From: Chromobacterium subtsugae | Lineage (GTDB): Bacteria > Pseudomonadota > Gammaproteobacteria > Burkholderiales > Chromobacteriaceae | Direction: 5' to 3' | Length of the DNA stretch: 64,000 nt | Assembly: GCF_001676875.1 (NCBI RefSeq) | Contig: NZ_JYKA01000001.1 | Location: 248,001 to 312,000 of the forward strand | Part shown: one piece after another, positions 54,426-63,212 of the stretch | Layout of the letters: each line of letters opens with the position of its first letter | How positions within the stretch are numbered: the stretch's first letter is position 1 | Notes under the pieces: generated by a model | The model's input: only the letters and a program-made list of their open reading frames with translations | What the model was told of the DNA's origin: nothing | The model's database searches: none | Position numbers and translations under genes: made by a program

Positions 54426-55604
54426 TTAAAACAAAATCATGCTGGATTGCGCATCGACCTGATGCCGATGGGGCGCTTGCTCCAAGGTGGTGTACTGGCT
54501 TTCCGCCTTTTCCACCCAGCTATCGACACTGATAGGTTGCGGCACCTCGCCCTGCCGGACCTGCTCCTCGTCCTGCGTCAACCGTTCATCCAACCGCCCC
54601 ATATCGGACAGCACCCATCCCATGATCTGGGCGGTGCGATCCTGAAATTGCAGATTCACCAACACTTCCTCGATGCGTTGGCTGACCTGGAGATTTTCCG
54701 CCCGCAGGCTGGCGCTGGCAGAGGCCAGCCCATCGGCCGCTTGATTGATGCGGGCGAGCGTCGCCGCGATGGCGCTTTCGGAACTGACAAGCAGGCGCTT
54801 GTCCTCGCTAGACAGCCGCTCGGCGGCGGCCAGGGCGCCGCCGACCAATTGATTGGCAGTCGATACCTTGTCCCGGATGCTGGCGCCCGTAGTCGCGGAC
54901 AAATTGGATAGCTTCCTAACCTCGTCGGCGACGACGGCAAAGCCGCGGCCGCTCTCCCCCGCGCGCGCCGCCTCGATGGCGGCGTTCAGCGCCAGAAGAT
55001 TGGTTCGCGCGGCGATGTCGCCAACCTCGATGGCCATTTTTTGAAGGTCCTCGGTCAACTGCACCAGTGAGGCGATATTTCCCATCATCTGCTGCTTGGC
55101 CGCAGTCGCGGCTTTCAGCTCAGACAAGATGGTTTCCAGCTCGTCGCGCGCCCCGCCTATGGTAGACGCCAGATCTTCCTGCCCTTGGCTGGCAAAAGCT
55201 CCCAAGGCTCTCTTAAGCCGGCTGCGGATATCTCGGAATTCCGCCACCAGCCCATCGACTGCCGACTCGGATTGCGCGCGCACCAGCTCCACGTTTGTGC
55301 GCCAGCGCGGCAGCATGGCGCGGCAAGTGACGCGCAACGAGTCCAGATAAGCCGCCTGATCGCGATGCACCGCCGTCTCCGCGTCGGATATCGTACGGCT
55401 CCGCTGCACAGAAGCGTCTATAAAGCGGCCCACATCCCGGCCCATCCATGTCCGGCCAGCCCATCCTAAAGCCAGCAGCGCCCCGCCCGCCGACAGCGCG
55501 ATCGGATGGGCCCCCAGCACGCCAAGCAAAAACGACGCGCATGCCAGCGCCAAAACCAGCGGAAAAACAGTAAGGCTGAAAGGCAGGCGGATGGAAGATT
55601 TCAT
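54426..55604 (-). CDS. Methyl-accepting chemotaxis protein, short form
   Basis: A 392-residue chemoreceptor. Two close membrane helices (about 8-46) have almost no periplasmic loop, and a helical region leads to the tip motif [41 protein letters not shown]-terminal extension (about 320-392) with [16 protein letters not shown] follows instead of a CheR-tether. The start is taken at 55604 with GGAG eight bases upstream; earlier in-frame starts would add an unrelated tail. It is probably the first gene of the chemosensory cluster. Confidence 0.88.
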   Translation of the reverse strand: MKSSIRLPFSLTVFPLVLALACASFLLGVLGAHPIALSAGGALLALGWAGRTWMGRDVGRFIDASVQRSRTISDAETAVHRDQAAYLDSLRVTCRAMLPRWRTNVELVRAQSESAVDGLVAEFRDIRSRLKRALGAFASQGQEDLASTIGGARDELETILSELKAATAAKQQMMGNIASLVQLTEDLQKMAIEVGDIAARTNLLALNAAIEAARAGESGRGFAVVADEVRKLSNLSATTGASIRDKVSTANQLVGGALAAAERLSSEDKRLLVSSESAIAATLARINQAADGLASASASLRAENLQVSQRIEEVLVNLQFQDRTAQIMGWVLSDMGRLDERLTQDEEQVRQGEVPQPISVDSWVEKAESQYTTLEQAPHRHQVDAQSSMILF

Positions 55605-55817
55605 TGCCGTGCTCCGAGCGAGGACAGGATGGCAAGCAGCGCAGAGGGTCATGCGCTGACATGGCTGAATTCTGGCCAGCCACGTCTCGGCCCGCCATCC
55701 CAGCTTACCGGTAGTCCGCACTCAGGAAACTGAGTATCCCGGCGGCGCATTCCTTCACCACGCGCAACATGCTAAAGTCATGTCGAGACTATCCCTCAAC
55801 CGACAGAGAAGAGCGCC

Positions 55818-57842
55818 ATGAACGCCAATCCTTTGCTGCAAGACTGGAATACCCCCCACCAGCTCCCGCCGTTCGGCCTGATTCGCCCCGAACATTTCGA
55901 ACCGGCCCTCGCCGCGCTGTTCGCCGAGCACCTGGCCGAAATCGACGCGCTGGCCGCATTGGAAGAAGCGCCCAGCTTCGCCAACACCGCCGCCGCCTTC
56001 GACCGCAGCGGCCGCCGGCTGGAGCGCGCCCAGCTGCTGCTGGATAATTTGACCGCATCGGAAACCTCGGCCGAGCTGCAGGAAGTGGAACGCCGCACCG
56101 CGCCGCAGCTGGCCGAGCACAACAGCCGCATCTACATGCACGCCGGCTTCTTCGCCCGGCTGGACGCCGTCCACGCCCGCCGCGCCGAGCTGGGCCTCAG
56201 CGAGGAACAGGATCGGCTGCTGGACCTGATCCACCGCAACTTCGTCCGCGCCGGCGCCAAGCTGCAGGGCGAAGACCGCCGCCGCTACGCCGAAATCGTT
56301 TCCCGGCTGGCCGAGCTGACCACCGCCTTCGGCCAGAACGTGCTGGCCGACGAGGCCGAGTACGCGCTGCCGCTGGGCGAGAACGACCTCGCTGGCCTGC
56401 CGCCCTTCCTGCTGGACGCCGCCCGCGCCGCCGCCGAGGCCCGCGGCCTTGAGGGCTGGGCGATCACGCTGTCGCGTTCGTCCATCGTGCCCTTCCTCAC
56501 CTTCTCCGCCCGCCGCGAGCTGCGCGAAGCCGCCTGGCGCGCCTGGACCGAACGCGGCGAACATGCCGAGCGCGACAATCGCCCGCTGGCGCGGGAGATT
56601 CTGGCGCTGCGCGTCGAGCAATCGCGGCTGCTGGGTTTCGACACTTTCGCCGACTACGCGATCGCCAACCGCATGGCCGGCAAGCCTGCCGCCGTGCATG
56701 CGCTGCTGGAACAGGTGTGGGAGCCGGCCAAGGCCCGCTTCGAGTCGGAAAAGGCCATGCTGCGCGAAGAGGCCGCCAGGCTCGGCGAGCCGGCCGACAT
56801 CCAGCCCTGGGACTGGTTCTACCTGGCCGAGAAGGTGCGCATCGCCCGCTACGCGCTGGACGACGCCGAGATCAAGCCCTATTTCGGCCTGGAAAACATG
56901 GTGACGGCGATGTTCGACGTCGCCCGCCGGCTGTTCGGCCTCAGCTTCGCCGAGCGCCATGACCTCACGCTCTACCATCCGGACGTGCGCGCCTGGGAAG
57001 TCAGCCGCGGCGGCAAGGTGATCGGCCTGTTCCTCGGCGACAACTACGCGCGCCAAAGCAAGCGCGGCGGCGCCTGGATGCATGTCTACCGCTCGCAAGC
57101 GCGCAACGGCGGCGAAGCGCTGCCCATCGTCGTCAACAACAACAACTTCGCCAAAGCCGGCCACGGCCAGACGCTGCTGAGCTTCGACGACGTGCGCACG
57201 CTGTTCCACGAGTTCGGCCACGGCCTGCACGGCCTGCTGTCCAACGTCGAATACCGGCTGCTGGCCGGCCCCAATTCGCCGTGGGACTACGTCGAGCTGC
57301 CGTCGCAGCTGATGGAGAACTGGGCGCTGGTGCCGGAAGTGCTGGCCAAGCATGCCCTCCACGCCGAAACCGGCGCGGCCATCCCGGCCGAGCTGGTGGC
57401 CAAGATCAAGGCGGCGCGCCATTTCAACCAGGGTTTCGAAACGGTGCGCTACACCGCCTCCACGCTGATCGACCTGGCGCTGCACCAGCGCGCCGACGCG
57501 GACGGCGTCGACATCGCCGCCTTCGAAGCCGCCGAACGCGAACGGCTGGGCGTTCCGCCCGCGGCCGGCATGAATCACCGCCCGCCGCACTTCCGCCACA
57601 TCTTCACCGGTCCGGAATACGCCGCCGGCTACTACGTCTACATGTGGGCGGAAGTGCTGGAGGCGGAAGCCTTCGCCGCATTCGAGGAAGCCGGCGATGC
57701 CTTCGACCCGGCGCTGGCGGACAAGCTCTATCGCCATATCTACAGCGCCGGCGACGCCGTCGAGCAGCGCGCCGCCTTCCGCGCCTTCCGAGGCCGCGAC
57801 CCGCAAGCCGCGGCGATGCTGAAGAAACGCGGCCTGCAGTAA
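55818..57842 (+). CDS. prlC: Oligopeptidase A (M3 metallopeptidase)
   Basis: A 674-residue M3-family zinc peptidase. The active site LFHEFGHGLHGLL has HEFGH at residues 464-468, and WDYVELPSQLMENW and YAAGYYVYMWAEVL are further signatures. It degrades small peptides in the cytoplasm, including cleaved signal peptides in E. coli. The length is close to that of E. coli PrlC (680). A second close paralog lies 0.8 kb downstream. AGAGAAGAG lies upstream of the ATG. Confidence 0.93.
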   Translation: MNANPLLQDWNTPHQLPPFGLIRPEHFEPALAALFAEHLAEIDALAALEEAPSFANTAAAFDRSGRRLERAQLLLDNLTASETSAELQEVERRTAPQLAEHNSRIYMHAGFFARLDAVHARRAELGLSEEQDRLLDLIHRNFVRAGAKLQGEDRRRYAEIVSRLAELTTAFGQNVLADEAEYALPLGENDLAGLPPFLLDAARAAAEARGLEGWAITLSRSSIVPFLTFSARRELREAAWRAWTERGEHAERDNRPLAREILALRVEQSRLLGFDTFADYAIANRMAGKPAAVHALLEQVWEPAKARFESEKAMLREEAARLGEPADIQPWDWFYLAEKVRIARYALDDAEIKPYFGLENMVTAMFDVARRLFGLSFAERHDLTLYHPDVRAWEVSRGGKVIGLFLGDNYARQSKRGGAWMHVYRSQARNGGEALPIVVNNNNFAKAGHGQTLLSFDDVRTLFHEFGHGLHGLLSNVEYRLLAGPNSPWDYVELPSQLMENWALVPEVLAKHALHAETGAAIPAELVAKIKAARHFNQGFETVRYTASTLIDLALHQRADADGVDIAAFEAAERERLGVPPAAGMNHRPPHFRHIFTGPEYAAGYYVYMWAEVLEAEAFAAFEEAGDAFDPALADKLYRHIYSAGDAVEQRAAFRAFRGRDPQAAAMLKKRGLQ

Positions 57843-57852
57843 GGCCGCAGCC

Positions 57853-57886
57853 CACCGGGCGGGCCTCCCCCGCCCGGTGGCTTTTC
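57853..57886 (+). terminator. Intrinsic terminator after prlC
   Basis: Perfect 11-bp stem CCACCGGGCGG (57853-57863) / CCGCCCGGTGG (57871-57881), followed by CTTTT. Confidence 0.8.
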
Positions 57887-57985
57887 CCGCGCGCGCGAAT
57901 CAAGCGCGCCCGAATGGTCCATACCTGCCGCGCCCCGGAACGGATAAAATGGCCATTCCATGAAACTAATCGTCACCTCGCAAGC

Positions 57986-58567
57986 ATGACAAAGAAAATC
58001 GGCAAATCCATCAAGTGGCTGCTCCCGACCATCGTCCTCCTCGCCATCGGCGCGCTGTTCTGGAAATCGCAGCAGCCTACGCACAAGGCCTCGCCCCCGG
58101 CGGAAGCGGCCCGCATCCACTACCTCAACTACGCCAACGTCCGCTTCCCCTTTTCCATACCTTACCCCAAAGGTCTGCTGATTCCGGGCGAAGAGCCCGA
58201 CAACGGCGACGGCCTGGCCTTCACCTCGCCCGATGGGCAAACCGTCATGACCGCGTCCGGCATCAACAACGCCAACGACGATACGCTGCAAAGCGAATAC
58301 CGCGACGACTTGAAAAGACCATCCGAATCCGGCCAGCCGCGCAAAGTCGCCTTCAAAACCATCAAGAAAGACTGGTTCGTGATTTCCGGCACCGAAGGCG
58401 ACAAGATCTTCTACCAGAAGACCTATCTGGTGGACGACCAATTCATGACCTTCGACATCCGCTACCCGGCCAGCCAGCGCGCGAAATGGGACCCGATCGT
58501 CGCCCACATCAGCAAGCAGTTCAAGGTGACGCCCGGCAACACCCCGTACGAAGTCCAGTCCCAGTGA
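57986..58567 (+). CDS. Small membrane-anchored periplasmic protein, unknown function
   Basis: A 193-residue protein with a single N-terminal hydrophobic helix (about 10-26, IKWLLPTIVLLAIGALFW) after a Lys-rich start, then a soluble domain. FPFSIPYPKGL, DGLAFTSPDGQTVMTASG, WFVISGTEGDKIFYQK and a terminal RISKQF-like segment recall small exported proteins of unknown function. It could be an uncleaved signal anchor. It lies between the two M3 peptidase genes; nothing links it to them functionally. Confidence 0.75.
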   Translation: MTKKIGKSIKWLLPTIVLLAIGALFWKSQQPTHKASPPAEAARIHYLNYANVRFPFSIPYPKGLLIPGEEPDNGDGLAFTSPDGQTVMTASGINNANDDTLQSEYRDDLKRPSESGQPRKVAFKTIKKDWFVISGTEGDKIFYQKTYLVDDQFMTFDIRYPASQRAKWDPIVAHISKQFKVTPGNTPYEVQSQ

Positions 58568-58664
58568 ACGCGATGTCTCCGTCGTCCGTACCTGGACGAA
58601 GCGATAGACCGCTGACGGAGACTTCTCCCGCGCAACCATCATCCCTCACCATAGAGCCATCATC

Positions 58665-60680
58665 ATGAGCAATCCGCTGCTGCAACACTGGGACACCCCG
58701 CACCAACTGCCGCCGTTCGACGCCATCCGCGCCGAGCACTTCGCGCTGGCCCTGCAGCAGTTGATGGCCGAACATCGCGCCGCCGTCGCCGCCATCGCCA
58801 ATCAGCCGGAGCCGGCCAGCTTCGCCAACACCGTGGAGGCGCTGGACGCCGCCGCGCTGCCGCTCAAGCGCGTATCGCTGGTATTCCACAATCTGCGCAG
58901 CTCGCATTCCGATGCCGAACTGCGGGCCGCCGAGCGCGAACTGGCGCCGCAGCTGGCCGCCCACCACGGCGCCATCTGCCTGGACGAAGCGCTGTTCGCC
59001 CGGCTGGACGCGGTGCTGCGGCAAGCGCCGCAGCTGGAGTTGAACGAGGAGCAGCGCCGCCTGCTGCAGCGGCTGCATCGCGACTTCACCATGGCCGGCG
59101 CCTGTCTGCGCGGCGAAGATCGCCGCGAGTTCGCCGACGCCAACGAAGAGCTGGCCCGCCTGTCCGCGCAATTCGGCCAGAACGTGCTGGCCGACGAATC
59201 CGAATTCGTGCTGCGCCTGAGCGGCGAGGACGATCTCGCCGGCCTCCCCGCCTCGCTGCGCGCCGCCGCGGCGCAAACCGCCCGCGAGCGCGGCCTGGAC
59301 GGCCATGCCGTCACGCTTGCGCGTTCGTCCGTCACCGCCTTCCTCGCCCACTCCAGCCGCGCCGACCTGCGCGAAACCGCCTGGCGCGCCTGGGTCGGAC
59401 GCGGCGAACAGCCGCAACGCGACAACCGCCCTCTGATCCGCCGCATCATGGCGCTGCGCCAGCGCCAGGCCCGGCTGCTGGGCTACGCCAACTACGCCGA
59501 CTACGCGCTGACCGACCGCATGGCCGGCGCGCCGGCAGCCGTCCATCGCCTGCTGGAACAGGTGTGGGCGCCCGCCAAGGTGCTGCTGGCCAGGGAAAAG
59601 CTGCAATTGCAGGCACTGGCGCGCAAACAGGGCCTGAACCCCGACATCCAGCCCTGGGACTGGCGCTACCTGGCGGAGAAGGCGCGGCTCGAGCATTACG
59701 CGCTCGACGACGCCGAAGTGAAGCCCTACTTCAGCCTGGAAAACATGCAGGCGGCGATGTTCGACGTCGCCGGCCGGCTGTTCGGCCTGAGCTTCGCCGA
59801 ACGCGACGACCTGCCGCGCTATCATCCCGACGTGAAGGGCTGGGAGGTATACCGGCACGGCGAGTTGATCGGCGTGTTCCTCAGCGACAACTTCGCCCGC
59901 CCCGGCAAGTCGGGCGGCGCCTGGGCCAGCATCTACCGCGCCCAGGGCCGCAACGGCGGCCGCTCCCTGCCCATCACCGTCAACAACACCAATTTCATCA
60001 AGGGCAGCCCGACGCTGCTGAGCTTCGACGACGTGCGCACGCTGTTCCACGAGTTCGGCCACGGCCTGCACCACCTGCTGTCCGATGTGCGCTACCAGCG
60101 CCTGTCCGGCACCCAGGTGCTGCGCGACTTCGTCGAACTGCCGTCGCAGCTGCTGGAGAACTGGGCGCTGGTGCCCGAGGTGCTGGAGCGGCACGCGCGC
60201 CACGTCGAAACCGGCGCGGCGATTCCCGCGGCGCTGATCGCCCGGATCCTGGCGGCGCGCAATTTCCAGCAAGGCTACGCCACCGTGCGCTACGTCATTT
60301 CGGCGCTGCTGGATCTGGAGCTGCACCAGGCCGGCGACGGCGTCGACGACATCGCCGCTTTCGAGGACGAAGTCTGCCGCCGCCATGGCCTGCCGCCGGA
60401 AGCCGGGCTGGCCCACCGCCTGTCTCACTTCAGCCACCTGTTCAACGGCGGCTACGCGGCCGGCTATTACGTCTACCTGTGGGCCGAAGTGCTGGAGGCC
60501 GAGGCCTTCGCCGCCTTCGAAGCGCGCGGCGACGCCTTCGACGCCGAATTGGCCGACAGCCTGCGCCGGCACATTTTCAGCGTCGGCAACAGCCGCGATC
60601 CGCAGCAAGCCTTCCAGGCCTTCTGCGGCCACGCCCCCAGCGCTGGCGCCATGCTGGAAAAACGCGGTCTGGCCGGCTGA
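58665..60680 (+). CDS. Second M3-family oligopeptidase, PrlC paralog
   Basis: A 671-residue M3 peptidase clearly paralogous to the protein 0.8 kb upstream along its whole length. The zinc site HEFGHGLHHLL (residues 462-466 for HEFGH), WDWRYLAEKARLEHYALDDAEVKPYF and FVELPSQLLENW are conserved, so both copies should be active. The duplication suggests different substrate preferences. A GC-rich hairpin without T run follows (60705-60726). Confidence 0.92.
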   Translation: MSNPLLQHWDTPHQLPPFDAIRAEHFALALQQLMAEHRAAVAAIANQPEPASFANTVEALDAAALPLKRVSLVFHNLRSSHSDAELRAAERELAPQLAAHHGAICLDEALFARLDAVLRQAPQLELNEEQRRLLQRLHRDFTMAGACLRGEDRREFADANEELARLSAQFGQNVLADESEFVLRLSGEDDLAGLPASLRAAAAQTARERGLDGHAVTLARSSVTAFLAHSSRADLRETAWRAWVGRGEQPQRDNRPLIRRIMALRQRQARLLGYANYADYALTDRMAGAPAAVHRLLEQVWAPAKVLLAREKLQLQALARKQGLNPDIQPWDWRYLAEKARLEHYALDDAEVKPYFSLENMQAAMFDVAGRLFGLSFAERDDLPRYHPDVKGWEVYRHGELIGVFLSDNFARPGKSGGAWASIYRAQGRNGGRSLPITVNNTNFIKGSPTLLSFDDVRTLFHEFGHGLHHLLSDVRYQRLSGTQVLRDFVELPSQLLENWALVPEVLERHARHVETGAAIPAALIARILAARNFQQGYATVRYVISALLDLELHQAGDGVDDIAAFEDEVCRRHGLPPEAGLAHRLSHFSHLFNGGYAAGYYVYLWAEVLEAEAFAAFEARGDAFDAELADSLRRHIFSVGNSRDPQQAFQAFCGHAPSAGAMLEKRGLAG

Positions 60681-60704
60681 GCCGCAGCCTGGCCGCAACA
60701 CCCC

Positions 60705-60726
60705 GCTCCCGCCCATCGGCGGGAGC
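60705..60726 (+). terminator. Hairpin after the second M3 peptidase gene
   Basis: GCTCCCGCC (60705-60713) and GGCGGGAGC (60718-60726) form a perfect nine-base stem with a four-base loop. It lacks a T run, so it may be a weak terminator. Confidence 0.45.
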
Positions 60727-60800
60727 ATGAAAATGTCATTGAAATATTCGCTTGCTGCCAGGATACTGACGCATTCTTTACCCATGCCATGGAGTCAAGC

Positions 60801-61436
60801 ATGCGTCACCTCGCTGCAGCCTGCCTCGCCCTCGCCGCGCTATCCGGCAGCGCCCGGGCCTTTGACCTGGGCTCGGTGCTCAATTCGGTCAACCAGGCCG
60901 TGGACACCGCCAAGAATGTCGGCAACAGCGTCTCCGGCGGCAATCCAGCCACCGGCGACGGCTCCCTGACGCCCCGGCTGAAGCTCAACCGCCCGTCACC
61001 GGTGGGCTCGCCGCTGCTGGCCAAGCTGGACGAATACAACCATCATTACAAGGAACTGGACGAATACACCGTCTTCCTGTCGCGGCCCAACCAGAACAGC
61101 GACGGCTCGATCCGGGTGGCCAAGGCCGAGCTGCTGCGCGGCCAGGTCTACAAGGACCTGTACAACCATCCTGATTCGCAAAGCACCATGCAGGTGTGGG
61201 AAGCGTACAAAAGCCAGCTGAGCCAGGACGGCTACAAACTGGACTTCATCTGCGACAAACCTTGCGCCAACCATGTCAATCTGTGGCAGACCGCGCTGAG
61301 TTCGTCCTTCATCGTCTACGACAAATCCGACCGCTACCTGGTGGCGCACAAGGACAACACCTGGGTCAGCGTCGCCATCGGCGAAATCGGATCGCACCCG
61401 TTGTCCAGCGTCAATGTCGTGGTTCGCGGCAACTAG
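60801..61436 (+). CDS. Exported protein of unknown function, possibly DUF4892-like
   Basis: A 211-residue protein with a clear signal peptide (MRHLAAACLALAALSGSARA). The mature part has a short Gly/Asn-rich linker, then a mixed alpha/beta region with GQVYKDLYNHPDSQSTMQVWEAYKSQL and DFICDKPCANH, where two cysteines could form a disulfide. The pattern faintly recalls DUF4892 proteins; this is a weak inference. The ATG at 60801 follows GGAG by five to six bases; an ATG four codons earlier is in frame. Confidence 0.72.
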   Translation: MRHLAAACLALAALSGSARAFDLGSVLNSVNQAVDTAKNVGNSVSGGNPATGDGSLTPRLKLNRPSPVGSPLLAKLDEYNHHYKELDEYTVFLSRPNQNSDGSIRVAKAELLRGQVYKDLYNHPDSQSTMQVWEAYKSQLSQDGYKLDFICDKPCANHVNLWQTALSSSFIVYDKSDRYLVAHKDNTWVSVAIGEIGSHPLSSVNVVVRGN

Positions 61437-61524
61437 CCGAACGGCCGGCAGTCCCCGGAATCCAAGCTCGCGGCAGGGCGATTCCGGTTATGCTAGCAAC
61501 GCAGATCAACCAACAGGGAACATC

Positions 61525-61983
61525 ATGAGCACGACCGCAGTGACAAAGGAGGCAGAAAGCAGCCTGGACACCAGGGCTGCCGTGGAGATTTTCTTCTACG
61601 CCTACAAGGCGCTCACCACCAAGCCGGACGAAATGCTGGCCAAGCGCGGCCTGGCCCGCGTCCACCATCGCATCCTGTTCTTTGTCGCCCGCTATCCCAA
61701 GCTGTCGGTCAAGGATTTGCTGGGTTTTCTGGGCGTGACCAAGCAGGCGATCAACATCCCGCTGCGCCAGCTGCTGGAAATGGAGCTGATCTGCAGCCAG
61801 GCCGCGCCGCACGACAAGCGGGTCAAGCAGCTCAGCCTGAGCGAGGAAGGCCTGCGGCTGGAGGAAAGCCTGCACCGCGAGCAGCAGCGCCTGCTGCAGA
61901 CCGCCTTCGGCGATTGCGGCGACAAGGCCACCCGCGACTGGTTTCTGATCAACGGCAAGCTGTCCGAGCACATCCTGCCCTGA
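61525..61983 (+). CDS. MarR-family transcriptional regulator
   Basis: A 152-residue winged-helix regulator. LARVHHRILFFVARYPKLSVKDLLGFLGVTKQAINIPLRQLLEMELI and the wing DKRVKQLSLSEEG are the MarR core. Effector and targets are unknown. AGGGAA lies before the ATG at 61525; longer in-frame starts have no support. It is a single gene converging on greB across a shared terminator. Confidence 0.88.
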   Translation: MSTTAVTKEAESSLDTRAAVEIFFYAYKALTTKPDEMLAKRGLARVHHRILFFVARYPKLSVKDLLGFLGVTKQAINIPLRQLLEMELICSQAAPHDKRVKQLSLSEEGLRLEESLHREQQRLLQTAFGDCGDKATRDWFLINGKLSEHILP

Positions 61984-61997
61984 CGCCGCCGCATGCG

Positions 61998-62030
61998 AAA
62001 CGGCCCGGTCGTCGCCGACCGGGCCGTTTT
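61998..62030. terminator. Bidirectional intrinsic terminator
   Basis: Perfect 13-bp stem AAACGGCCCGGTC (61998-62010) / GACCGGGCCGTTT (62017-62029) followed by a T run, between the convergent marR-type and greB genes. Confidence 0.88.
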
Positions 62031-62058
62031 CCTTGCGCGGGCGGCATGCGCCCGCCGC

Positions 62059-62613
62059 TCATTCCACCTTGCAGTAGCAGACTTCCAGCACCTCGATGTC
62101 TTCGTCGCCGTCCGGGCCGCGGAACAGCACGCTGTCGCCTTCGCGGGCCTTCAGCAAAGCGCGCGCGATCGGCGAGATCCAGCTGATGCGGCCGCGCGGC
62201 AGGTCTATCTCGTCGACGCCGACTATCGTCAGCCGCTGCTCGGCGCCGTCGCCGCGCTGGATCAGCACCGTGGCCGAGAAGAAGATCTGATCGGTCGCCT
62301 CGCGGGTTTCCGGGTCCACCACCTCGGCGATTTCCAGCCGCTTGGTCAAAAAGCGGATGCGGCGGTCGATCTCGCGCAAGCGCCGCTTGCCGTACAGGTA
62401 GTCGCCGTTTTCCGAGCGGTCGCCGTTGCTGGCCGCCCAGTTGACCACCTGCACCATTTCCGGACGCTCGCGGTTGACCAGATGGTACAGCTCGTCCTTC
62501 AAGCGCTGCCAGCCGCCGGGCGTGATGTAGTTCTTGCTCGCCGCCGGCAAGCGCTGTTCCGATGGCAGATCGTCTTCCGCCTGGTCTTCTTCCTTGGTGA
62601 ACGCCTTGCTCAT
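62059..62613 (-). CDS. greB: Transcription elongation factor GreB
   Basis: A 184-residue Gre factor. The N-terminal coiled coil ends in the acidic tip (GDRSENGDYLYGKRRLREIDRR), and the C-terminal FKBP-like domain carries ISWISPIARALLKAREGDSV. It rescues backtracked RNA polymerase by stimulating transcript cleavage. Basic residues in the coiled coil favour GreB over GreA. Start 62613 (MSKAFTKEED) is preferred to an in-frame ATG 16 codons upstream. Confidence 0.93.
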   Translation of the reverse strand: MSKAFTKEEDQAEDDLPSEQRLPAASKNYITPGGWQRLKDELYHLVNRERPEMVQVVNWAASNGDRSENGDYLYGKRRLREIDRRIRFLTKRLEIAEVVDPETREATDQIFFSATVLIQRGDGAEQRLTIVGVDEIDLPRGRISWISPIARALLKAREGDSVLFRGPDGDEDIEVLEVCYCKVE

Positions 62614-62660
62614 GATGGTTTCCGTCTTGCTGATTGATGTCGGCGCGCGCCGCCGCCCCA

Positions 62661-63122
62661 TTATGCCTGATCGCCGCCCTCAAGCAGCGCCAGGCAGTAA
62701 GGCAGCAACGCCTTGGGCCGCAATTTCACCGCGCAGAGCGCCGCCGCGTCCAGCCAGGCCAGCTCGTAATGGTTGTCGGCAGACAGCTTGGCCAACTCCG
62801 GCCCGCCCAGCCGCAGCATGCCGCGGTGCTCGCGCGCCACGAACACATGCTCGGTGCGGCTGCGGCCTTCCAGCACGCACAGCTTGTCGCCCAGCCAGAC
62901 GTTGAGGCCGGTCTCCTCGCGCGTCTCGCGCACGCAGGCGATCGCCGGCGTCTCGTTTTTCTTGATGTTGCCGCCGGGCAGCGAGTAATAATCCTTGCCC
63001 GGCTTGATTCTGCGCATCAGCAGCAGCTTGCCGCCTTCGATGATGACGATGGCGGCGCGCTGTTTGCGCGGCTCCGCCGGCAAGGCCAGGCCGGCGTCCT
63101 GATTCTGGCCGAAATCTTCCAC
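62661..63122 (-). CDS. Nudix hydrolase
   Basis: A protein of about 153 residues with a complete Nudix box: GGNIKKNETPAIACVRETREETG fits GX5EX7REUXEEXGU. Nudix enzymes hydrolyse nucleoside diphosphates linked to another group; the substrate here is unknown. I propose a GTG start at 63122, because the longer frame to 63200 runs through the rluB terminator. GGGGGGAAG lies just before the GTG, slightly close. It precedes greB by 47 bases. Confidence 0.85.
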   Translation of the reverse strand: MEDFGQNQDAGLALPAEPRKQRAAIVIIEGGKLLLMRRIKPGKDYYSLPGGNIKKNETPAIACVRETREETGLNVWLGDKLCVLEGRSRTEHVFVAREHRGMLRLGGPELAKLSADNHYELAWLDAAALCAVKLRPKALLPYCLALLEGGDQA

Positions 63123-63128
63123 GCTTCC

Positions 63129-63169
63129 CCCCAAAACAAAACGGGCAACCGCCAATCGGCGGTCGCCCA
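63129..63169 (-). terminator. Intrinsic terminator after the rluB-type gene
   Basis: On the minus strand GGGCGACCGCC pairs with GGCGGTTGCCC across a four-base loop (plus-strand 63143-63168), followed by GTTTTGTTTT. It lies between the pseudouridine synthase and Nudix genes. Confidence 0.82.
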
Positions 63170-63212
63170 TGCTTGATCCCGCGGTCAAGCCGTCCAGCAC
63201 GGACGGCGCGTC

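Noticed and set aside
55755-57806. 683-codon minus-strand frame opposite prlC
   Set aside because: Fully antisense to an intact M3 peptidase and without any domain signature.
58521-60785. 754-codon minus-strand frame opposite the second M3 peptidase
   Set aside because: Same reason: an antisense shadow of a GC-rich gene.
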